A DNA stretch of 64,000 nucleotides from an uncultured Candidatus Entotheonella sp. (lineage in GTDB: Bacteria; Tectomicrobia; Entotheonellia; Entotheonellales; Entotheonellaceae): the NCBI GenBank assembly GCA_951828535.1, contig OX639990.1, positions 545,300 through 609,299 on the forward strand. Direction: 5' to 3'. Shown here one piece after another: positions 26,850 through 36,017 of this stretch (position 1 is its first letter; each line of letters opens with the position of its first letter). The notes beneath the pieces are model-generated. The model was not told the origin of the DNA. It ran no database searches and saw only the letters and a program-made list of their open reading frames with translations. The translations under genes were made by a program, and so were the position numbers.

Positions 26850-28547
26850 ATGGCAGAGACAGGAACGGCAGCGCGAGTGGCGTTTGCTCCGGCAGCAGGG
26901 GCGGCCGAACTTTTTAGCGATGCCTTTCTCGATTATCTGGTGCACTTGCATGACAAATTTGCGCCGCGCATCCGGACGCTGCGCGCGAGCCGCGCCGAGG
27001 TATTGCGCCGCGCCCTGCAGGACGGCGTCCTCCCCACCCATCCCGCTGTTTCGGACATCAACACCGGTGATTGGCAGGTGCCGCCGGTGCCTGAGGACTT
27101 GAAACGCCCCGGCATCGAAATCTCGGGGCCTGCCTCCACCACCCACATGTTCATCAACGCGCTGAATCCCGGACCGGGGGGCTCGCGCGCCGTCGGCGAC
27201 CTCGATGACGACGAGGACGCTGCCGGGCACCGGCTGATCGATACGCTGACGGCGGCGCGGAACCGCTTGGCAGCGGTTGAACGCACGCTGTCGTTTTCCG
27301 ACCCCGATCGGGGCCGCGAATATCGCCTGGCCGAGGGCGAGTTGCCCTTCTTCATGCACCGTGAGCGGGGCCTGCACCTCGATGAATCGGACGTCACGAT
27401 CGACGGCAAGCCGGTATCGGCGGCGATTCTCGGCACGGCGCTCACCCTGTTCTACGCCGGACGGGCGCAGGCCAAGCGGGGCCTGGGCATCTATTTCTAC
27501 CTGCCGAAGCTGGAATCCGCCGACGAGGCCGCCTTCTGGCGCGACTTCTTCGCCGCCAGCCAAGCCTATCTGCCGTTTCTTGGCGACGCCGTCATCCGTG
27601 CCATCATTCTGGTGGAATCGCTTCCCGCCGCCTACCAAATGGAAGAGATGCTGTATGCCCTGGGTCCCTATGCGGCGGGTCTCAACGCCGCGCGTTGGGA
27701 TTTCAAGGCCAGCATTTTTGAATACGTGATGGCCGACCCGGCGTCGGTGTGGCCGGATCGGTTTGGCGTCGATATCAAGACCACGGATTTCCTGGCCACC
27801 ATTTTCCGTCGCCTGGTAGCCATCTGCCTAAAACGCGGCGCCGTACCCATTGGCGGCATGGCGACGCCGCTGCCGAGTTCCGACCCGCACGTCAACGAAG
27901 TAGCCGCGGAAGGCATCCGGGCAGACAAGCAGTGGGAAGCGGAGCAGGGATTTCTGCGCGCCTGGGTGGCGCATATCTTCCACATGGACACCGCTGCCAA
28001 ACCGTTTGAGGATATCCGGGCGACGGGCTGGGTGCCGTCTCCCGAAATGGCAAACCCAGACAATTACCCCATCGACATCCGTGTGCCCGACGGCCCTGTT
28101 ACCGTCGAAGGCACACGCCGCAACGCCCGGATGGTTCTGGAATACCTCGAAGGCTGGCTGCAGGGCAGGGGGGCCAAGGGTATCGATAGCCTGGCCGGCA
28201 AGCCGGGCATCCATCCCGCTCTCATGGAGGACCTGGCCACCGGCCGCATGTCCGTGGCGCAGATCGCCCAACGCATTCTGCATCGCGTGGCCGACAGCAC
28301 TGATCCCGGCCACCGGCACGATTTTGCTTTGATCAAGCGCCTGCTACAGGAGGAACATGAGGACATCATCGCCCGTCTCCCCGACCCTGGCAGCGAAACG
28401 AAGCGCCAAGCTGCCGAGCGCTACCATAAGGCATATGCCATTGCCTTGCGATGGATCAAGAACTACACCGAGTTCGAATTCCGCAGCCTGGGTTCCTACA
28501 GCCGCGACGAGTTGGAGGTTATCGCGGCATCCGAAGAAGCGTTTTGA
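26850..28547 (+). CDS. aceB: malate synthase (A-type)
   Basis: Condenses glyoxylate and acetyl-CoA to malate in the glyoxylate cycle. 565 residues, close to the usual A-form length. Diagnostic stretches are PGIEISGPA (the PVEITGP site), FMHRERGLHLDE, GLNAARWDFKASIFEYV and the signature region ATIFRRLVAICLKRGAVPIG followed by GMATPLPS. ATG at 26850 is chosen for the GGGAGG 8 nt upstream; the open frame extends 69 nt further. No isocitrate lyase gene is adjacent. With acetoacetyl-CoA synthetase elsewhere in the window it fits growth on C2 or acyl units. Confidence 0.93.
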   Translation: MAETGTAARVAFAPAAGAAELFSDAFLDYLVHLHDKFAPRIRTLRASRAEVLRRALQDGVLPTHPAVSDINTGDWQVPPVPEDLKRPGIEISGPASTTHMFINALNPGPGGSRAVGDLDDDEDAAGHRLIDTLTAARNRLAAVERTLSFSDPDRGREYRLAEGELPFFMHRERGLHLDESDVTIDGKPVSAAILGTALTLFYAGRAQAKRGLGIYFYLPKLESADEAAFWRDFFAASQAYLPFLGDAVIRAIILVESLPAAYQMEEMLYALGPYAAGLNAARWDFKASIFEYVMADPASVWPDRFGVDIKTTDFLATIFRRLVAICLKRGAVPIGGMATPLPSSDPHVNEVAAEGIRADKQWEAEQGFLRAWVAHIFHMDTAAKPFEDIRATGWVPSPEMANPDNYPIDIRVPDGPVTVEGTRRNARMVLEYLEGWLQGRGAKGIDSLAGKPGIHPALMEDLATGRMSVAQIAQRILHRVADSTDPGHRHDFALIKRLLQEEHEDIIARLPDPGSETKRQAAERYHKAYAIALRWIKNYTEFEFRSLGSYSRDELEVIAASEEAF

Positions 28548-28858
28548 GCCTACAGTCACCGCCGGGCGGGTCGATCTCGACGTATTGGTGTTAATAACTT
28601 CGAGCGCCTCGAGGCAGAGATAAGTCAACCAACCCTTTGGTTGTCTCTTGTAACTGCATTGTCGTGCAAGAAAATAGAAGCCGACAGGGATCGGGAGCTT
28701 TCTGCTCTCAATTGCATTCAGCTGGCATTTGCTGTGTGGAGATGTCGTTTTCTTGACTTTAGTCAAAGGTTGCACTATACCTTTGCGCGGTTTCTTTTGG
28801 AGAGTCGGTAAATACGTTGGATTTGCAAGGGACGGAATTTTTATAGAGGGTTTTGAAA
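28548..28858. other. 311-nt AT-richer intergenic region upstream of the MucR-type gene
   Basis: Holds no gene. It contains the promoter and palindrome annotated at 28753-28781 and otherwise nothing recognised. Its base composition is distinctly lower in GC than the flanking genes. Confidence 0.6.
28753..28781 (+). promoter_or_regulatory. promoter with palindromic operator candidate, MucR-type gene
   Basis: TTGACT (28753-28758), 17-nt spacer, TATACC (28776-28781). The -35 forms half of a perfect palindrome, TTGACT-TT-AGTCAA (28753-28766), a likely repressor site. A leader of about 70 nt remains before the ATG. Autoregulation would be typical of Ros/MucR proteins. Confidence 0.6.
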
Positions 28859-29386
28859 ATGGCACAGTCTGTACTTGAAATGGCTAAGGACCTAGTCATG
28901 GCGCAGATCCAGGTAGGCGCGTTGCCACTGGAAGAGATGCACAAAGAGTTGCAGAAGACTTATGCCGGCTTGGTTGAATTGAAGAACAAGGAAGAGGCCG
29001 GGGAAACCATTACCGGCCTTTCCTTTAGCGAAAAAGAAGAGACGTCGCAGGAGAGTAGCAAGGTCAAAAGCATTCCTGCCAATTGGAAGCAGAGCATCAA
29101 GAAGCACGCCATCGTGTGCATGGTATGCGGCGCGGCTTTCAAGCAGCTTTCGGTGAGGCATCTGAAGGAACACAGCCTCGACGCGCGTTCCTACCGCGTC
29201 AAGTTTGGCATCCCGAGAATTCAGCCGTTGTCTTCCAAGGAAACCACGACGATGCGCAAGAAGATTGTGCAGCGAAGCCGTCCATGGGAGAAGGCGCCAA
29301 CCTATATCAAGGCTCAGGAGCGTAAAAACGGCGGCACGGCCAAGAGCCCGAGAGGCCGCACGCAGGCGACTGCCCCGAGCGCCTGA
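28859..29386 (+). CDS. MucR/Ros family transcriptional regulator
   Basis: 175-residue DNA-binding protein. A prokaryotic C2H2-type zinc finger is visible as CMVCGAAFKQLSVRHLKEHS near residues 82-101, followed by the conserved RSYRVKFGIP of Ros/MucR proteins. The N-terminal helices are predicted to mediate oligomerisation, as in MucR. These proteins silence AT-rich targets and often repress themselves; the palindrome over the -35 supports this. The extended basic C-terminal tail (PRGRTQATAPSA) is common in the family. ATG at 28859 is preceded by AGAGGG. Confidence 0.87.
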   Translation: MAQSVLEMAKDLVMAQIQVGALPLEEMHKELQKTYAGLVELKNKEEAGETITGLSFSEKEETSQESSKVKSIPANWKQSIKKHAIVCMVCGAAFKQLSVRHLKEHSLDARSYRVKFGIPRIQPLSSKETTTMRKKIVQRSRPWEKAPTYIKAQERKNGGTAKSPRGRTQATAPSA

Positions 29387-29517
29387 GTTCAACCCCACTG
29401 CAGGTTTACCCCCACGGTTCTCGACAGTTGATTCCAATACATCGCTGCCCGCCCACATTGTGGCGCCCTGCGTCAGAATGTGCTGATGGGTTCGACTGCC
29501 CGGATGGAAGGGGAGGT

Positions 29518-30411
29518 ATGCACAACCCGGCGAACCAGCGCATCCCGGTGCTTGTCGTGTCCGGTTTTCTCGGTTCGGGCAAGACAACCCTGGTGCGGCA
29601 TTTACTGCGTGAAGCTCAGGACAGCGGCGCACGGGTGGCAGTCATCTCCAACGAATTCGGCGCTTTGGGCATCGATCAAGCGCTATTGGGGGAGGGTGGC
29701 GAGGCGTTTGTCGAGCTGGAGGGCGGCTGCGTCTGTTGTCAGTTGTCCGACGAGTTGCGCGACACCCTGCAAATGCTGCGGCAGCGCGTGCAGCCGGATC
29801 GGGTGATCGTCGAAACCTCTGGGGTGGCGTTGCCGTCCGACACGCAGTTGCAGTTCTGGCGCGAACCGGTGAGCGCCTGGGTGGACGACGACGTAGCCGT
29901 TGTGGTGGTCAACGCCGAGCAGCTTGGAGAGGGCCGCGACCTGCACGGCACCTTTGAGGATCAGGTGTCGTCGGCCGACCTGCTGCTGCTCAACAAGATC
30001 GATCTGGCACCGACGGCAGACCTGAACCGGCTTGATGCGCTGTTGCATGAGATGGCGCCGGACACCCCGGTGTTGCACACGTGCCATGGCGAAGTGGAGC
30101 CGGCGCTGCTTTTTCCACCTGATCCTGACGGTATGCGCCGCAAGCGCCGTAACGCCGGGAAATCTCCGGCTCCGCACCACCACGAGGTCTTCGAGACCTG
30201 TGAAGTTGCGGTTGCGGACGGTGTCGACCCGGAGGAGCTTCTGGCTCGGTTGCGGGATCTCGGAATGCTGCGGGCCAAGGGATTCGTGCACACCTCCCGA
30301 GGGCTGCAATTGCTGCAGGGAGTCGGTCGCCGCCTTGAATTGCTTGAGCCTCCGGGCCAGCCGCCAGAGCGGCTGGTCGGTCGCGTGGTGGTCATCCGCC
30401 GGGCCGGGTAA
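29518..30411 (+). CDS. CobW/YjiA-type G3E GTPase (metallochaperone-like)
   Basis: 297-residue GTPase of the G3E family. P-loop GFLGSGKTT near residue 17, metal-binding CxCC motif in GGCVCCQL (about 71-78), and NKID for guanine recognition. The C-terminal domain after about residue 215 is the CobW C-terminal region (FETCEVAVADGVDPEELLARL). A His cluster (PHHHE) just before it could add metal sites. Relatives deliver Zn or Co, or assist metal-dependent enzymes. ATG at 29518 follows GGGGAGG almost directly. Neighbours give no clear client enzyme. Confidence 0.87.
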   Translation: MHNPANQRIPVLVVSGFLGSGKTTLVRHLLREAQDSGARVAVISNEFGALGIDQALLGEGGEAFVELEGGCVCCQLSDELRDTLQMLRQRVQPDRVIVETSGVALPSDTQLQFWREPVSAWVDDDVAVVVVNAEQLGEGRDLHGTFEDQVSSADLLLLNKIDLAPTADLNRLDALLHEMAPDTPVLHTCHGEVEPALLFPPDPDGMRRKRRNAGKSPAPHHHEVFETCEVAVADGVDPEELLARLRDLGMLRAKGFVHTSRGLQLLQGVGRRLELLEPPGQPPERLVGRVVVIRRAG

Positions 30412-30535
30412 GGGGTAGGAGTCGCCGCGTTGACAAGGTGTTGGCCGGTCATTATGGTACGTCAGCCGCGGCGACGCGTTTGCGGTTGCTGACTAGATTT
30501 CATTCACAAAAGACATTCATAAAGAGAGGACTGTT

Positions 30536-31324
30536 GTGGAGGAAAGAACCGTCACTGTTCGCGATGGGTTGTTCGAGACCAAACTACGCACCGGTGGGAG
30601 CGGCGAGCCGCTGCTCTTCCTGCACGGTGCCGGCGGTTTGCGGGGTTGGGACCCCTTTCTGGCCGAACTGGCCCGTCGCTATACCGTGTACGCCCCGGCG
30701 CATCCGGGTTTTGAAAGCAGCAGCGGCCTTGAGCACGTGGACGACGTCGTCGATCTGGTGGTCTACTACAACGACCTGCTCGACGCTTTGGGCATCGAGT
30801 CCCTGCACGTCGTGGGGCACTCGATGGGTGGCATGATCGCCGCCGAATTGGCGGCCCTGAGCCCGCATCGGGTGCAGCGGCTAGTCCTGGCCAATGCCGT
30901 GGGACTGTGGCTGGATAAACACCCGGTAGCCGATTTTTTCGCCATGACGTCGGACCAGCTCGGCATCGCCCTGTGGCACGACCCCGAATCCGAGGTTGCC
31001 AAGGCTATGATGGCCGTGCCGGAGGACGAACAGGCTCAAATGCAAGCCTACCTCGTGCGCATGCAGCATCTGGCGACGGCTGGCAAATTCCTGTGGCCGA
31101 TTCCCGACAAGGGCCTGAAGAAACGTATCCACCGTGTGAAGGCGCCCACCCTGATCCTCTGGGGCCAATCGGACGGGCTGGTGCCGGTAGCGTATGCCCA
31201 GGCATTCCAAAGCTCCATCCATGGCTCGCAGGTGTCTATCATGCAGCGCTGCGGCCACATGCCGATGTACGAAAATCCCACAGGCTTCGTTGAGGAAGTC
31301 AGCGGCTTCCTGAATGGCGCCTGA
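30536..31324 (+). CDS. alpha/beta hydrolase
   Basis: 262-residue soluble hydrolase. The oxyanion loop is LFLHGAGGLRGWD, the nucleophile is Ser in VVGHSMGGMIA (near residue 90), the acid is probably Asp in GQSDGLVP, and the catalytic His is in CGHMPMYENP near residue 241. The set matches the meta-cleavage/haloperoxidase-like branch, but several reactions share this fold. The start is GTG at 30536, preceded by GAGAGGA. It stands 124 nt after the G3E GTPase and 105 nt before the methyltransferase gene. Confidence 0.87.
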   Translation: MEERTVTVRDGLFETKLRTGGSGEPLLFLHGAGGLRGWDPFLAELARRYTVYAPAHPGFESSSGLEHVDDVVDLVVYYNDLLDALGIESLHVVGHSMGGMIAAELAALSPHRVQRLVLANAVGLWLDKHPVADFFAMTSDQLGIALWHDPESEVAKAMMAVPEDEQAQMQAYLVRMQHLATAGKFLWPIPDKGLKKRIHRVKAPTLILWGQSDGLVPVAYAQAFQSSIHGSQVSIMQRCGHMPMYENPTGFVEEVSGFLNGA

Positions 31325-31429
31325 AAACGGCCGACTCGTCCGCGCTCCCCGGCGTTCTTGTAAACCGCCGTTCCTGCCGCCTGAGTGGTATTCGAAAGCC
31401 GTTCCCCATATCCAGGGGTCCCTGCCGGC

Positions 31430-33175
31430 ATGAGCAACGCTTTGAAATCGCAAGCCTTCGTTCGCACACCGCCCGCCATCGCAGGGCTCCTGGCGCGCTG
31501 GGCGTTGCGTTCGGCGGACGATCACGTTCTTGACGTGGGCTTCGGCGACGGGGCCTTTCTGGTGGAAAGCGCCAGGTATCTTCAAACGCTCGGCGCCTCC
31601 ACCGAGCGGCTCACCGATCAACTTCACGGCATCGATTCCCGTCCCGACGCGCCGCCGTTGCTCCGGCAGGCGTTCAGTTCCCACGGTCTTCCGATCCACC
31701 TGCCCGGTATTCGCACCGGCGACTTTTTCACCGCCACTTTTCCTCCCGCGGATGCGATGATTGGCAATCCGCCCACCGGCCGCCGCTGGCAGCAGCGAGA
31801 CGTGGAGGCCCTGCGGGCCGCCGCGGAAGAGTTGCCCGAGGCCGGTAAGCTCTCGCGCCTGACCGATCCGCAATGCTATGTCGTGATGCACGGCGCTCGG
31901 TTCCTGAAGCCGGGCGGACGCCTGGCGGTCATTATCTCCGATAGCTGGCTGGACATGCGGTACGGCACCGCCTTCAAGGAATACTTGCTGCGGACGTTCG
32001 TGGTGCGGGGCATCCTGGGATTTCAGGCACGCATGTTCCGTCAGGTGCGGGTGCGCCCCGTGGTCCTCCTGGCGGAAAAGCGTGCCGAGCCAGAGGCGCC
32101 GAAACACCAGCAGATTGCTTTTGTTTCCTTCAATGGCATGCCCCCCGCCAACCTGCCGAACGACCCCTGCGAGTTGCTGGACGGCACCTCGCCGCAGGCC
32201 GACGGCACGATTTTGTCCTCGGACGAGTTGAACCCCGAAGTGAAGTGGACCCCGTTCCTTTACGCTCCAGGGGTGTACAAGACGCTGCGGGAACATCCCG
32301 GCCTGACGCCCCTGAGCGCCTTGGCCCAGGTGCGCCTCGGCCTGCAAACGTTTGCCAAGATGTTCTACGTCGTGCCGCTCGTTACCCAAAAACGCTGGCA
32401 GCTCGAACGTCGCTGGCTCATGCCCTTGCTGCTGTCCCCTAAGGATCTTGACACGGCATGCCTTAGTTCCGACCTGTCGGCCCGCCACTACGTACTGGCG
32501 TGCAACGCCGCCAAGGAGCGCCTCACCGGGACGCGGGTGTTGCGCTATATCGAGTACTGGGAAAACCAGGTGTTGACGCCGCGCGGTCAGGCGCAGCCGG
32601 TTATCGGGGTGCAAAACCTGCCGCGCGTGGCCAGAACGGGCCGCGCCCCTTGGTACAACCTGCTGGATCATCTGACGCGCCGCGGCACGGCGCCGATTTT
32701 GCTGCCGCGCCGGATGCATCGGCGCCTGCGGGTGGTATGGAATCAGGCCGGTTGGGTAGCGGGTGAAAACTTCATCGAGCTCACGCCGCAGCCGGGCGTG
32801 GCGCCCCGGACGCTGCTGGCGGTGCTGAATACCGGAATCGCCGAACTGGCCTTGCGCGTCAACGCCCATGTATACGGCGGCGGCGTTTACAGCCTCAGCC
32901 CCGGCAGTATCGGCGAGGTGCCGGTCGTCGACGTGCGACGCCTAGTCCCGAAGGCACTGAATCAGATCGATAGAGCCTACAACCAATTTCTGCACACCAA
33001 CGGCTCGGAGCGTGGTCGGCTCGATGCGGCCGTGTTCGCCGCTGCGGGACTGCCGGACACCCTGTTCGAGGACCTGCAAACCGCCCTGGGCCGCATGCAG
33101 GGATTGGCCGATGCCGTCGCTCGGCCCGCCCCGATCGAAGCCGACGACTGGCCTGAGGAGTTGCGTCTCCTGTAG
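31430..33175 (+). CDS. N6-adenine-type DNA methyltransferase (orphan)
   Basis: 581-residue class I SAM-dependent methyltransferase with the gamma-type order: SAM-binding VLDVGFGDGAF (33-43), then catalytic motif IV as NPPT (113-116), where NPPY/F/W is usual. A C-terminal half of about 300 residues resembles the target-recognition region of TaqI-like or type IIG enzymes (LLPRRMHRRLRVVWNQAG). The N-terminal residues QAFVRTPP resemble the start of such methylases. No restriction gene is adjacent, so it would be a solitary or IIG-derived methylase. The Thr in motif IV could change activity. Confidence 0.72.
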   Translation: MSNALKSQAFVRTPPAIAGLLARWALRSADDHVLDVGFGDGAFLVESARYLQTLGASTERLTDQLHGIDSRPDAPPLLRQAFSSHGLPIHLPGIRTGDFFTATFPPADAMIGNPPTGRRWQQRDVEALRAAAEELPEAGKLSRLTDPQCYVVMHGARFLKPGGRLAVIISDSWLDMRYGTAFKEYLLRTFVVRGILGFQARMFRQVRVRPVVLLAEKRAEPEAPKHQQIAFVSFNGMPPANLPNDPCELLDGTSPQADGTILSSDELNPEVKWTPFLYAPGVYKTLREHPGLTPLSALAQVRLGLQTFAKMFYVVPLVTQKRWQLERRWLMPLLLSPKDLDTACLSSDLSARHYVLACNAAKERLTGTRVLRYIEYWENQVLTPRGQAQPVIGVQNLPRVARTGRAPWYNLLDHLTRRGTAPILLPRRMHRRLRVVWNQAGWVAGENFIELTPQPGVAPRTLLAVLNTGIAELALRVNAHVYGGGVYSLSPGSIGEVPVVDVRRLVPKALNQIDRAYNQFLHTNGSERGRLDAAVFAAAGLPDTLFEDLQTALGRMQGLADAVARPAPIEADDWPEELRLL

Positions 33176-33186
33176 CCCGTGGCAGA

Positions 33187-33588
33187 TTATTCCACCCAGA
33201 GATGGGGGTTCCAGGCCACCTCCCACAAGAAGCCGTCGGGGTCGGCGAAGTATCCCGAGTAACCACCCCAGAATACCGGGCCCCCGGGTTTGACGAGGGT
33301 GGCGCCCGCGGTAACCGCCTCCTCCAAAATCCGGTCCACCTCTTCCGGCGAGCGCACGTTGTGGGCCAGGGTGAAATCGCGGGAACCAGCGGCCTCGGAT
33401 GGGATTCCCGCGTCTTCGGCGAGCGCCTCGCGCGGATACAGCGACAGCCAAGTACCGGAGGTTTCAAAGAAGGCGATGTTTTCCGAGCCTTCGTCACGTT
33501 TGGGCAGCTTGAGACCGTCCCGATAGAAGGCAATGGACCGCTGTAGATCCGCCACGCCGAGGGTGATCAAGGATATCCGGGCTTCCAT
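33187..33588 (-). CDS. VOC family protein (glyoxalase/bleomycin-resistance-like)
   Basis: 133-residue single-domain VOC protein. Family features are ISLITLGVADLQRSIAFYRD at the N-terminus and the ending GYFADPDGFLWEVAWNP, with Glu as metal ligand. The residue usually occupied by the first metal His is Thr (LITLGV), so the metal site may be altered. ATG at 33588 is preceded by a GGAGG-like site. It is convergent with the methyltransferase gene, 11 nt away. Reaction unknown. Confidence 0.82.
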   Translation of the reverse strand: MEARISLITLGVADLQRSIAFYRDGLKLPKRDEGSENIAFFETSGTWLSLYPREALAEDAGIPSEAAGSRDFTLAHNVRSPEEVDRILEEAVTAGATLVKPGGPVFWGGYSGYFADPDGFLWEVAWNPHLWVE

Positions 33589-33764
33589 CGGGGGCCTCCT
33601 GTGACGACTGATTCAGACTTTTCTTGAGTCAGGGATTCTACCACGGTCCCGACGTGTCGCAGCCTTGACACCATAGGGTGCGGGTGCTACAACCCGGCGC
33701 CGTTTTCCATGAACCTTACCCATCCGAACGCAGGCCGACGCGGCCATCCCAGGGAGGCGATATC

Positions 33765-34766
33765 TTGAAGGACCGTTTCACGGCATACGTGGTTGACAAG
33801 CAGGACGACCAAGTTGAGGGGCGTATCGATTCCCTGTCGCTTGAGGACCTTCCGACGGGTGAGGTCACCATCAAAGTGGCTTATTCGTCTCTGAACTACA
33901 AGGATGGACTGGCCTGTACGGGACGGGGCGGCGTCGTGCGGCAGTATCCGCACGTGCCCGGCGTCGATGCCGCTGGAACCGTCGTCGCCAGTGAGTCGGC
34001 GGACATTGGGGTAGGGGAGCGGGTGGTGATTACCGGCTACGACTTCGGCGTCGGATCCTTCGGCGGCTACGCCGAATACGCCCGCGTGCCGGCGGCCTGG
34101 GTGGTCCGAACACCCGACATGCTGAGCGATTTCGAGGCCATGGCGCTCGGCACTGCCGGATTTACGGCGGCCATGTGCCTGTTGGCCATGGAGCGCAACG
34201 GTATGACGCCGGGGCAGGGCTCGATCCTGGTCACCGGCGCCACCGGCGGGGTAGGGAGCATTGCCGTGGATATCCTGGCGCAGCAGGGATACACCGTGGC
34301 CGCCAGCACCGGCAAGGCCGAGCAGCACGACTTGCTGCGGGAGCTCGGCGCCAGTCAGATTCTCAGCCGCGATGACGTGAACCTCACGGACGCAAAGCCG
34401 CGCCCCTTGCTCAAGAGCATCTGGGCCGGCGCGGTTGACACCGTGGGCGGCTCGACGCTCAGCGGATTGATCCGCACCACCCAGCACGGCGGCAACATTG
34501 CACTCTGCGGCCTGGTCGGCGGGCACGATTTTGCCGGCACTGTCATCCCGTTCCTGCTGCGCGGGGTCAACCTGCTTGGCATCGATTCGGTTGCTTGCCC
34601 GATGTCCTACCGCCAAGCAATCTGGCAACGCCTGGCGACCGACCTGAAGCCCCGGCACCTGGTGCGGCTTGCCCGCGTCATCACCCTCACTGAACTCCCC
34701 CGGGCCGTCGACGAGATTTTGCAAGGCAAGGTCACCGGCCGCCTGCTGGTGGAGCCACGCGCCTGA
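33765..34766 (+). CDS. MDR oxidoreductase, YhdH/AcuI type (acrylyl-CoA reductase-like)
   Basis: 333-residue NADPH-dependent medium-chain reductase lacking the zinc ligands of alcohol dehydrogenases. Typical blocks are SSLNYKDGLACTGRGG, PHVPGVDAAGTV, the nucleotide site VTGATGGVGSIAVDIL and GIDSVACPM near the end. In AcuI the reaction is reduction of toxic acryloyl-CoA to propionyl-CoA, so propionate or DMSP breakdown is a possible setting. The start is TTG at 33765 because CAGGGAGG lies 7 nt upstream and the encoded N-terminus then fits the family; the open frame continues upstream without homology. Confidence 0.85.
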   Translation: MKDRFTAYVVDKQDDQVEGRIDSLSLEDLPTGEVTIKVAYSSLNYKDGLACTGRGGVVRQYPHVPGVDAAGTVVASESADIGVGERVVITGYDFGVGSFGGYAEYARVPAAWVVRTPDMLSDFEAMALGTAGFTAAMCLLAMERNGMTPGQGSILVTGATGGVGSIAVDILAQQGYTVAASTGKAEQHDLLRELGASQILSRDDVNLTDAKPRPLLKSIWAGAVDTVGGSTLSGLIRTTQHGGNIALCGLVGGHDFAGTVIPFLLRGVNLLGIDSVACPMSYRQAIWQRLATDLKPRHLVRLARVITLTELPRAVDEILQGKVTGRLLVEPRA

Positions 34767-34774
34767 CCGTTGGG

Positions 34775-35425
34775 TCAGAAAAGATCATGGTTGTCAGCGC
34801 CATCGTCCGGCTGAATCTCAACGCGTTCGGGGCAATCGAGCCGGCCGATGTCGCAGAATCGGCATTCGTTGAAGCTCGCCACGCGGGCCAGCGCCGTGCC
34901 GCCGCCCACCTGCGCCATCATTTCGCGGAAGCGCGCCCTGAAGTCGCTGTCGAGCGCCTCGGCGGGAACGTCCACGGGGCCGGTCTGATAGTGCACGCAG
35001 CCGCTCAAGGTCCGCCCTCGCCAGACGGGCTGGGCGTGCGGCAGGACGAGCATGTAGATCATCACCTGGATCGTGTCGGCGTGACGCGGCTGGCCGGTCT
35101 TGCACTCGACGACCCGCACCTCGCCGTCTCGCCAAGCCACGATGTCCGGCTTGCCGCCGAGCGTGACACCTTGTTGCCCTAGCAGCCGAAAAGCGTTCTG
35201 GTCCTCCAACGACACCGAAAACGATGCCTGCCGCAGGGCTTCGGCCTGCTCGCGTACCATGGCGGTGTGCTCACTGGCCCACTTGGCCGCGTCGAAGTCA
35301 CTCGGCAACCGGTCGTAGGTATGATGCGCCCGAAACCAGGCGGCCCAGGCGCAGTGAGCGTCACCGGCGAGCAACTTGGAAATCCATGTTACCCAGACGT
35401 ACGGCGCGACGCGCGGCTCGGACAT
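34775..35425 (-). CDS. Cas4/RecB-like PD-(D/E)XK nuclease with Fe-S-type cysteines
   Basis: 216-residue protein with the RecB-family nuclease core: Asp94 in GKPDIVAW, Glu107 and Lys109 in VVECKTGQ, and the Q120-x-x-x-Y124 motif. One Cys near the N-terminus (Cys25 in HCAWAAWF) and three at the C-terminus (Cys188, Cys191, Cys198) match the arrangement that holds a 4Fe-4S cluster in Cas4 and AddB-type nucleases. No CRISPR array or cas gene is in the window, so this is a stand-alone member with a presumed role in DNA repair or defence. AAGGAG precedes the ATG. It is convergent with the MDR gene. Confidence 0.77.
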   Translation of the reverse strand: MSEPRVAPYVWVTWISKLLAGDAHCAWAAWFRAHHTYDRLPSDFDAAKWASEHTAMVREQAEALRQASFSVSLEDQNAFRLLGQQGVTLGGKPDIVAWRDGEVRVVECKTGQPRHADTIQVMIYMLVLPHAQPVWRGRTLSGCVHYQTGPVDVPAEALDSDFRARFREMMAQVGGGTALARVASFNECRFCDIGRLDCPERVEIQPDDGADNHDLF

Positions 35426-35592
35426 GCGGAGACTCCTTTCTTCAGAGCATCTTGAATGTCGAGAGGGGTAGCCATACTACCACAGCCAGACGCCGTGCGG
35501 CGCTTCGCCGAAGCCGTTGCCCGTGCGGGTCGGCCCGTGCTATCCTGTGCTCCCTTTCACACGTCAACCTCCACCCCTCTGACGGACCGTCC

Positions 35593-35988
35593 ATGTCCTT
35601 GCAGGTCGATGACATAGCCTCTCTCCGCGACGGTCTGGCGCACTTTCGCAATGCCGACTACTTTGCCGCACACGATTCGTGGGAGGAGGTCTGGCAAGGG
35701 CTCCGGGGCCGCCAGCGTCTGTTCTGGCAGGCGATGATCCAATTGGCGGTTGGCGCTTACCACTTCACCAACGGCAACCGGCGAGGCTGCCGGGGTCAAT
35801 GGCACAAGGCGCTGCAAAAATGTCATCAACTCGGCGGTATCGGCGACGCACCGCTTCAGCCCATTGGTCATTTGGCTGGAGTCCTGGAAATTTCCTTACA
35901 GGCATTGGCGGGTGACGAGAACCCCCTGCCGGGCCTTGCAGATTTCGCCGTTAACACGGTTTCTGAGGATTGGTTCCTTTTTTCTTGA
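35593..35988 (+). CDS. DUF309 family protein
   Basis: 131-residue all-helical protein. The family pattern is clear: FRNADYFAAHDSWEEVWQGL, then the Gln/Gly-rich helix FWQAMIQLAVGAYHFTNGN. Function of DUF309 proteins is not established. ATG at 35593 begins the domain; longer in-frame extensions run antisense to the nuclease gene and are not supported. The next gene starts 29 nt after its stop. Confidence 0.82.
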   Translation: MSLQVDDIASLRDGLAHFRNADYFAAHDSWEEVWQGLRGRQRLFWQAMIQLAVGAYHFTNGNRRGCRGQWHKALQKCHQLGGIGDAPLQPIGHLAGVLEISLQALAGDENPLPGLADFAVNTVSEDWFLFS

Positions 35989-36017
35989 GGCGACGTTTCT
36001 CCGAGGGGAATGCGATT

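Noticed and set aside
34750-34785. Small hairpin CTGACC-GTTG-GGTCAG between convergent genes as a terminator
   Set aside because: Only a 6-bp stem without a T-run in either direction and overlapping the coding ends.
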